NCBI GenBank assembly: GCA_030638415.1
Contig: DAOWEO010000129.1
Coordinates: 1 to 50,024 of the forward strand
Direction of reading: 5' to 3'
Source of the DNA: Bdellovibrionales bacterium
Lineage (GTDB): Bacteria; Bdellovibrionota; Bacteriovoracia; Bacteriovoracales; Bacteriovoracaceae
Length of the DNA stretch: 50,024 nucleotides
This document shows, one piece after another, positions 43,159-50,024 of the stretch (its first letter is position 1; every line of letters begins with the position of its first letter). A program made the position numbers and the translations under genes. The notes under the pieces were generated by a model. The model was not told where the DNA came from. It did not search any database and worked only from the letters and a program-made list of their open reading frames with translations.

Positions 43159-45306
43159 ATGGATTATTCAGGTAAGGCAATTCAATGTTCAATGGATCAA
43201 GATGGAATTGTTCATCTTGTCTTTGATTTGCAAGGTGAAAGTATTAATAAGTTTAATGCTTTAACAGTTAAAGAGTTTTCAGAAGTTACCAAGTTGATTG
43301 TTGCTAACAAAGAAAAAGCGAAAGGGCTTTTGATGTCTAGTAATAAAGATCAATTTATTATGGGAGCTGATATCACTGAGTTCATCGGTCTGTTCAATAA
43401 AAGTGAAGATGAGATGGTTGAGTGGTTACTCGGAGTGGATAAAGATTTTAACGCAATTGAAGATTTAGGAATTCCAACTGTTGTTGCAATAAATGGATTT
43501 GCACTTGGGGGAGGCTTTGAAGTATGTTTGACTACTGACTTTAGAGTCGCATCTGAAAAAGCAAAAATTGGTCTGCCTGAAACTAAGTTAGGAATACTTC
43601 CTGGTTGGGGTGGAAATATTAGAATGTCGAGACTTTGTGGTGTTGATAACGCCATTGAGTGGATTACTTCAGGTAAACAGTATAAGGCTGCAGCAGGGCT
43701 TAAAATTGGTGTTATTGATGCTGTTGTTAAACATGATAAAGTACTTGAGAAATCTTTAGTTTTACTTAAAAGAGCAATTGCTGGAGAGTTGGATTGGAAG
43801 GCAAAGCGAATTGCTAAAACAGCTCCAATTAAATTTTCGATGGCCGAATCAATGATGGCCTTTGAAGCATCGAAAGGATTTGTTGCTGCGATTGCTGGAC
43901 CTAATTATCCATCACCAGTAGCTGCGATTGATGTAATGCAAAGAGGAGCAACGCTAGAACGTGATGAAGCTCTAAAAATAGAGGCGAAGGTTTTTGCCCA
44001 GATGACCCACACTAAAACGGCTGAATCATTGGTACGAGTCTTTTTAGGTGACCAATACTTAAAAAAAGTTGGTAAAGATATTTCTAAAAAAGCTAGGCCC
44101 GTTAATCAAGCAGCAGTTCTTGGAGCAGGTATCATGGGAGGAGGAATTGCTTACCAGTCAGCTTCAAAAGGAACTCCTATTATAATGAAAGACATTGCTC
44201 CTGCAGCATTAGAGCTAGGTCTTGCAGAAGCCACGACTCTTTTAGGAAAGATGTTAAAGCGTAAAAGAATTGATGTTACCCAAATGGCTACAACTTTAAA
44301 TGCTATTGTACCTACCTTGAGTTATGGAGACTTTGGTGGAGTCGATGTTATTGTGGAAGCTGTAATTGAAAATGAAAAAATAAAAAAAGCAGTTTTGGCC
44401 GATGTTGAAAAAAATGTAAAGCCAGGAACTATTCTTGCTTCTAACACTTCAACAATCTCTATTACTAGATTGGCGGAAGGGTTAGAGCATCCTGAAAACT
44501 TTTGTGGGATGCACTTTTTTAACCCTGTCCACTTAATGCCTTTAGTTGAAGTTATTCGTGGTGAAAAAAGTAGTGAAGAGTCAATTGCAACGACTGTGGC
44601 ATATGCAATGAAAATGGGAAAAACTCCAATAGTTGTAAATGATTGTCCAGGATTTTTAGTTAATAGAATTTTATTTCCATATTTTGGAGGATTCACCAGA
44701 CTAGTTAATGATGGAGTTGATTTTGCTAGAATTGATAAGGTAATGGAAAAATTTGGCTGGCCAATGGGACCGGCATATCTACTTGATGTTGTTGGTGTCG
44801 ATACAGCTCACCATGCAAAAGCTGTGATGGCCGAAGGTTTTCCAGATCGAATGAAAGACGATAGTGAAACTGCTATTGATATTTTATTTAAAAATGAGTG
44901 GTACGGGCAAAAAAATAAAAAAGGTTTTTATGAGTATGCTCCTGATCGTCGTGGCAAATTAAAGAAATCTCTTAACAAAGAAATTTATGCAAGCTTTAAA
45001 TCACTATGTACTAACCCAATTGAAATTAGTGATGAAGAGATTATTGAGAGAATGATGCTACCAATGATTTTTGAAAGCTCTAGGTGTCTAGAAGATAAAA
45101 TCGTTGAAGCTGCAACAGAAGTGGATATGGGGCTACTTTTTGGTCTTGGTTTTCCTCCATTTAGAACAGGTGCTTTAAAATATGCTGATGATTTAGGTGC
45201 GGCTAATCTTATCGAGACGGCAAAAAAATATGCGGCTCTGGGTAATTTGTATAAGCCGACAGAGCAGCTTATTGAGATGGCAAAAACTAATAAAACTTTT
45301 TACTAA
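43159..45306 (+). CDS. fadB: Fatty-acid oxidation multifunctional enzyme (enoyl-CoA hydratase / 3-hydroxyacyl-CoA dehydrogenase)
   Basis: 715 residues. The N-terminal crotonase domain has LVFDLQGESINKFNA, IMGADITEF and VAINGFALGGGFEVCLTTDFRVAS; the last includes an oxyanion Gly pair and the hydratase Glu region. A central Rossmann fold (VLGAGIMGGGIAYQSASKG, near 315) begins the NAD-dependent dehydrogenase, with SNTSTISITRLAEGL and GMHFFNPVHLMPLVEVI (catalytic His). The C-terminal helical domain includes CPGFLVNRILFPY. It performs steps two and three of beta-oxidation. ATG at 43159 is preferred: TAGGAG ends 5 bases before it, and the in-frame GTG at 43153 lies in that site. fadA follows by 12 bases. 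Confidence 0.95.
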   Translation: MDYSGKAIQCSMDQDGIVHLVFDLQGESINKFNALTVKEFSEVTKLIVANKEKAKGLLMSSNKDQFIMGADITEFIGLFNKSEDEMVEWLLGVDKDFNAIEDLGIPTVVAINGFALGGGFEVCLTTDFRVASEKAKIGLPETKLGILPGWGGNIRMSRLCGVDNAIEWITSGKQYKAAAGLKIGVIDAVVKHDKVLEKSLVLLKRAIAGELDWKAKRIAKTAPIKFSMAESMMAFEASKGFVAAIAGPNYPSPVAAIDVMQRGATLERDEALKIEAKVFAQMTHTKTAESLVRVFLGDQYLKKVGKDISKKARPVNQAAVLGAGIMGGGIAYQSASKGTPIIMKDIAPAALELGLAEATTLLGKMLKRKRIDVTQMATTLNAIVPTLSYGDFGGVDVIVEAVIENEKIKKAVLADVEKNVKPGTILASNTSTISITRLAEGLEHPENFCGMHFFNPVHLMPLVEVIRGEKSSEESIATTVAYAMKMGKTPIVVNDCPGFLVNRILFPYFGGFTRLVNDGVDFARIDKVMEKFGWPMGPAYLLDVVGVDTAHHAKAVMAEGFPDRMKDDSETAIDILFKNEWYGQKNKKGFYEYAPDRRGKLKKSLNKEIYASFKSLCTNPIEISDEEIIERMMLPMIFESSRCLEDKIVEAATEVDMGLLFGLGFPPFRTGALKYADDLGAANLIETAKKYAALGNLYKPTEQLIEMAKTNKTFY

Positions 45307-46479
<1,173 letters not shown>

Positions 46480-46485
46480 TAAAAA

Positions 46486-46516
46486 AAAAATGGGGCTTCA
46501 ATTAAGCCCCATTTTT
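46486..46516. terminator. Bidirectional rho-independent terminator
   Basis: AAAAATGGGGCTT, a five-base loop CAATT, then AAGCCCCATTTTT: a GC-rich stem flanked by A and T runs, so it works in both directions. It separates fadA from the convergent phosphatase, whose stop lies at 46516-46518. Confidence 0.92.
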
Positions 46517-48057
46517 TATTTATCTAAAATCATATAAGAATTATCTTGTTTCTCAAGCGGTTCATTACTGAGACCTGCTCCATTAGCAATATTGTCATTT
46601 AGTGCTTCCCAAATATAAATAGGAGTCTGTCTTACCTGCTTAGCATATAGCTTGGTTAGAAATTTTGAGATTCCCAGTGAGCCAAGTATAATTCCTTCTG
46701 GAACACTTAATGAGTATTTTTTATAAAATTTAATTTTTTTACCGTTAACATAGATTTTTTTGATACTTAGATTGCCATCTTTCTTTTTTTTGTAAGAAAA
46801 TGTAGTTCCTGCTAAATAAACACTCATATTATACTTATAAATAATTTTAATAATAGGCGCTAACAGTCCACCGTATACGTTAAAAGTATACACCTTCCAC
46901 CCTTTTCTATTTTCAGTATCAAAGACTCGTGGGTAACTATTAAAAACCTCTTTACGAGTGACATCACCAATAGGAAATCTTGCACCTGAAAACTCCGAAG
47001 CGTGAATTCCAATTTGTGAATTAGTGGAAGCTCGAAGAGTTTCTGCAATATATGTACCCCAAGTGGCTTTTGATTTGTAGTATTCGTCATTACTGAGTGT
47101 TGAGTGACCGATCACTTCATTTAACCATTCGTGACCATATTCGTGGTCTAACTCTTCCTCTAGTTCTTGAACTTTACTTTCCACTAACTCGTCTTTGTGA
47201 ATAGTAGAAGTTTTGATCAACTCATATTTAAGTACTTTGTTTTCATGGTTTGGCCTAATATCAATAAGGATACGCCCAATATAACGACCTGCTGCACCTG
47301 CTTGTACGATAGGAACTGGAACACCATTTTTATTATTGATGAATGTAGGAGTTTTAAGAGTGGTATGAGAGTGTCCACCAACAATTATATCAATTTGCTT
47401 GGACTCTCTGGCAAGCTGCCGATCTGTTGCGTAGCCTAGATGAGTAAGGGCAATGGTAAAATCAACATTATCATTAAGCTTTTTTGCCTGCTTGTTTGCA
47501 CTCTTTATAGGTGATGACACTTTTGCTTGTGGAATGCGAAAAGTATAAATTTTATTATCAGTGGTGACACCAAGTATTCCTATTTTTAGTCCACTACGCT
47601 CTAAAATGGTATATGGACGAATAGTCTTATGCAGCTCTGTATAACGACGTTTAAATTTTATATTTGCTGCCAGCAGTGAGAAGGTTGGTGGAGTTGTTGT
47701 TATGAGCATATTTAACCCTTCTGTACCCATAAGATAATCATGATTACCTACAACAACTGCATCAAATCCTAAATTATTATGTAGATCCAGTAGGCTATTA
47801 GTATTGTTGGCCATATAACTAATATTACCTTCTAGGAAATCTCCAGCATCAAGTGTAATGGTTTCTATTCCCTGTTCTTGGGCGTCCGTCTTATATAGAT
47901 CAAGTAGATATTTAATTCTCCCATAGCCACCAAGCTCGGGATTGGTTCTATACTGTAAAACGTTTCCGTGAATATCATTAGTGAAAAGAATTTGAATTGT
48001 TTTCGCATTTAATAAAAGTGGCATTAGCAAACATGCAGTTAAAATTAGTTTTAGCAT
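46516..48057 (-). CDS. Exported 5'-nucleotidase/UshA-family metallophosphatase
   Basis: 513 residues. The signal peptide MLKLILTACLLMPLLLNA precedes a calcineurin-like domain with the metal motifs TNDIHG (D28, H30), DAGDFLEG, VGNHDY, LTHLGY and GGHSHT. The C-terminal part (about 310-500) matches the 5'-nucleotidase substrate domain in layout (ETLRASTNSQIGIHASEFSGARFPIGDVTRKEVFNSYP, KYSLSVPEGI). It should hydrolyse nucleotides or related phosphoesters in the periplasm. The substrate-binding FxxxxG/NxG pattern is not clear, so specificity is open. It is monocistronic, with a terminator at its 3' end. Confidence 0.9.
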   Translation of the reverse strand: MLKLILTACLLMPLLLNAKTIQILFTNDIHGNVLQYRTNPELGGYGRIKYLLDLYKTDAQEQGIETITLDAGDFLEGNISYMANNTNSLLDLHNNLGFDAVVVGNHDYLMGTEGLNMLITTTPPTFSLLAANIKFKRRYTELHKTIRPYTILERSGLKIGILGVTTDNKIYTFRIPQAKVSSPIKSANKQAKKLNDNVDFTIALTHLGYATDRQLARESKQIDIIVGGHSHTTLKTPTFINNKNGVPVPIVQAGAAGRYIGRILIDIRPNHENKVLKYELIKTSTIHKDELVESKVQELEEELDHEYGHEWLNEVIGHSTLSNDEYYKSKATWGTYIAETLRASTNSQIGIHASEFSGARFPIGDVTRKEVFNSYPRVFDTENRKGWKVYTFNVYGGLLAPIIKIIYKYNMSVYLAGTTFSYKKKKDGNLSIKKIYVNGKKIKFYKKYSLSVPEGIILGSLGISKFLTKLYAKQVRQTPIYIWEALNDNIANGAGLSNEPLEKQDNSYMILDK

Positions 48058-48190
48058 TTTAATCCTTAGATCGGGTTATCTCTGCTTATCTGTAGATTTT
48101 GAATAAACCTTTAATTTAAAAGCTGGAGTTCAAAACTCGGTTATTAATATATTTGTCTAAGATTCCGATAAGATTTCAGGAGGCGGTTAC

Positions 48191-49210
48191 ATGAAAATAA
48201 GTTTATTAATATTTATCTTATGTATGAATGCACATGCAGAAAGCTATCTGGAAAAAATGATGAATGATGCTGTGGTTACAGCAGATAAATTAGAAGTTGA
48301 ATTAGAAAAACAAAATAATGGCTTTCGTGTTGAGAATTTGAATGATGGAACTTATATGCAAGTATCCCATGCAGAAGTATTCGGTGATGGAGTTGATATT
48401 AGAGATCTAGGCAATTTTGATGCTCTTTCAATAAATGTTAGCACTATTATGGAGTATATAACCGATGATCCTAGTGTAAAAAACTTAGGACTTATTTCAG
48501 AATTTATCAAGCATAAAGACTGTTCTACTATATGTATGGAAATGGGAATAAGTCCATTTCGCTATGAAATGATCAGTAGTAGCAATAAATTTTTAAATAC
48601 TAAGCAAGTAAAGTTTTTTGATGGAAAAAATGAGACAACTTATTTTATTTTTTCTTCATCTCCAACACCTATTATTGCAAAAGTTGTAAAAACAGACAGA
48701 GCAGAGATAAAAATTTATTATTATAAACGCACATCTAATACTAGGGTTAAAGATTATGTCGCTCCAGAAAGTAATTTACTCGCCCAAGACATGGAAATTG
48801 ATCTGGGAACGAGTGTAGGATACGACCTGAATAAAGGAAATATTGGAGTATCCTTTTATGATGATGGTAATAGTATTAAGCTTGAAACCACGACCAGTAA
48901 GGCAAGAGTTGATAGTAAAGTACAACTTGATCGAGATTTCTCATTTCATATGGCCAATGAATTTGACTACGAGGAGTCCTTGGATTCGCACCAATTCTAT
49001 ATTGAAACAGATGGCCGGAGAGTTATAGGTGTTGAGTATAGTAATTATATCAGTGATGCTGGAAAAACAGAGCAACGTTTTAGAGTAAGTTCTGAAATAT
49101 ATAGAAAACGTACAGAAAATATTGAGGCTGATCTCTTACTAGAGCAGCAGTGTGACGAAACCGGTGCCAAGCATTGTAGTAGCTGGGTTAAATTTCAACT
49201 AAAATTTTAA
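48191..49210 (+). CDS. Exported protein of unknown function
   Basis: 339 residues. The signal peptide MKISLLIFILCMNAHA|ES is clear. AGGAGG lies 7 bases before ATG. The mature part begins with a helix (YLEKMMNDAVVTADKLEVELEKQ), has two close cysteines (DCSTICMEMGI) and turns into strand-like repeats towards the end (VGYDLNKGNIGVSFYDDG, FSFHMANEFDYEES, VIGVEYSNYISD), closing SSWVKFQLKF with an aromatic C-terminus. The second half may be an outer-membrane barrel of modest size. I know no family. Its stop is 1 bp from the convergent mutM stop. Confidence 0.7.
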   Translation: MKISLLIFILCMNAHAESYLEKMMNDAVVTADKLEVELEKQNNGFRVENLNDGTYMQVSHAEVFGDGVDIRDLGNFDALSINVSTIMEYITDDPSVKNLGLISEFIKHKDCSTICMEMGISPFRYEMISSSNKFLNTKQVKFFDGKNETTYFIFSSSPTPIIAKVVKTDRAEIKIYYYKRTSNTRVKDYVAPESNLLAQDMEIDLGTSVGYDLNKGNIGVSFYDDGNSIKLETTTSKARVDSKVQLDRDFSFHMANEFDYEESLDSHQFYIETDGRRVIGVEYSNYISDAGKTEQRFRVSSEIYRKRTENIEADLLLEQQCDETGAKHCSSWVKFQLKF

Positions 49211-49211
49211 A

Positions 49212-50024
49212 TTACTTTTGACAGTTAGGGCAGTAATAAGTTCCACGACCTTGTTGAATAATTTTAACCACACTCTCTTTTTTACAAAAACCACAGGTCT
49301 TTTGATAAAAAACAATTAAATTCTGTACACCAAGACCTTTATCACCATTGGCATCAGCATAGCCCCCCGCAAAGGTTGTCCCGCCACTTTTTATTGTATC
49401 TTTTAAGATCGACTTCGTGGCTTGTAAAATATTTTTAAGATCTTCCGTTGATAGATCATTCATGAGTCTGGTTGGTAAAACATGTGCCCTGACACAAATC
49501 TCACTGGCAATATAGTTTCCAATACCAGCAAAGTAGTGTTGATCAAGTAGAAATGGTTTTAAAATTTTCTTAGGAAATCTTTCAACAATTGATTTTAAGT
49601 AAGTTAGGTTAAAGTTCTTAGTAGATATATCAATGCCACGTTCAAGCATATAAGCATCAAAGTGTTTTTGATTATAAAACAGTATTCTACCAAAACGCCT
49701 AGGGTCTACATATGCCATGAATAATGGCTTGCCTCTGCTTACACCTTTTAACTGTAAATGGGTATGCTTGACAGTAATTTTTGAGTCACTATAGCGCCAC
49801 CCTCCTGACATACCTAAGTGGGAAATGAGATAGAGATTATGCTCAAAAACAAAAATAAGAAATTTACCATGCCGTTTAATCTCAACTAACTTCTTATCCT
49901 TCGCCGAAAAATCTTTCTTATCTTTAATCAGATTTTTAGCAAACTCAGACTGATATACCTGCTCCACCTTAAATGGCAGATATGGGGTTAACTGTGACTT
50001 TATTGTTTCAACTTCGGGTAGTTC
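49212..50024 (-). CDS. mutM: Formamidopyrimidine-DNA glycosylase, first two residues outside window
   Basis: The minus-strand frame is open to the right edge, where the codons read ELPEVETIKSQLTPYLPF. Only Met1 and catalytic Pro2 of the MPELPEVE start are missing. It excises oxidised purines such as 8-oxoguanine. Visible motifs are RHGKFLIF (active-site Lys), ISHLGMSGGWR, VDPRRFGR, the H2TH segment GIGNYIASEICVRAHVLP, SGGTTFAGG, and the zinc finger C-x2-C ... C-x2-C at the end (CGFC, CPNC). About 273 residues in total, the usual size. Confidence 0.97.
   Translation of the reverse strand, partial: ELPEVETIKSQLTPYLPFKVEQVYQSEFAKNLIKDKKDFSAKDKKLVEIKRHGKFLIFVFEHNLYLISHLGMSGGWRYSDSKITVKHTHLQLKGVSRGKPLFMAYVDPRRFGRILFYNQKHFDAYMLERGIDISTKNFNLTYLKSIVERFPKKILKPFLLDQHYFAGIGNYIASEICVRAHVLPTRLMNDLSTEDLKNILQATKSILKDTIKSGGTTFAGGYADANGDKGLGVQNLIVFYQKTCGFCKKESVVKIIQQGRGTYYCPNCQK

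Overview
The window is a compact, AT-rich chromosomal segment from a Gram-negative bacterium. It encodes lipobox lipoproteins, outer-membrane barrels, a Kdo-transferase-like protein and periplasmic enzymes. The mixture of FecR/LysM envelope proteins, GYF-type membrane protein, RicT, an SPL-type radical SAM enzyme, DUF1343/NamZ and low GC is most like the Bdellovibrionota, probably a Bacteriovorax/Halobacteriovorax relative. That assignment is an inference from gene content. I see no mobile elements, CRISPR arrays, rRNA or tRNA genes.

Layout. 1-4247 (minus) is the start of a giant lipoprotein made of at least eleven ~105-residue modules; it runs off the left edge. 4.5-7.4 kb holds a single-domain response regulator facing a membrane sensor whose kinase core is CheA-like. 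7.5-11.7 kb is an envelope cluster: FecR protein, LysM plus barrel protein, LysM lipoprotein and a small unknown. 11.8-14.4 kb holds pyruvate kinase with a fused ferredoxin-like tail, overlapping queG. 14.4-17.8 kb (minus) is a NamZ, AGCS symporter and hydrolase operon, divergent from thyA-folA. 20.4-24.6 kb is a chemosensory operon: cheA, cheW and a fused cheR-cheB whose only plausible start is ATT. Glutaminase and a lytic transglycosylase follow.

26.7-32.4 kb (minus) is ricT-sbcD-sbcC. 32.6-37.5 kb holds an SPL-like radical SAM enzyme facing a minus-strand operon: GYF-domain protein, tmk, holB and a TIGR01212 radical SAM protein. 37.7-41.8 kb (plus) holds a WaaA-like glycosyltransferase, an unknown partner, a solitary Flp-type pilin and an outer-membrane barrel. 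A PAS histidine kinase, the fadB-fadA beta-oxidation pair, a UshA-type metallophosphatase, an exported unknown and mutM (cut by the right edge) complete the window.

Genes are packed tightly: several convergent pairs overlap or are 1-3 bp apart, and operon genes are often joined by stop/start overlaps. Non-AUG starts backed by Shine-Dalgarno sequences are common (TTG, GTG, one ATT). Two genes have a TATAAT box exactly five bases before ATG and no ribosome binding site, suggesting leaderless mRNAs. The most unusual items are the pyruvate kinase-ferredoxin fusion, the ATT-started CheR-CheB fusion, the CheA-like membrane sensor, and hairpins or palindromes next to the starts of cheA, the transglycosylase and an outer-membrane protein.
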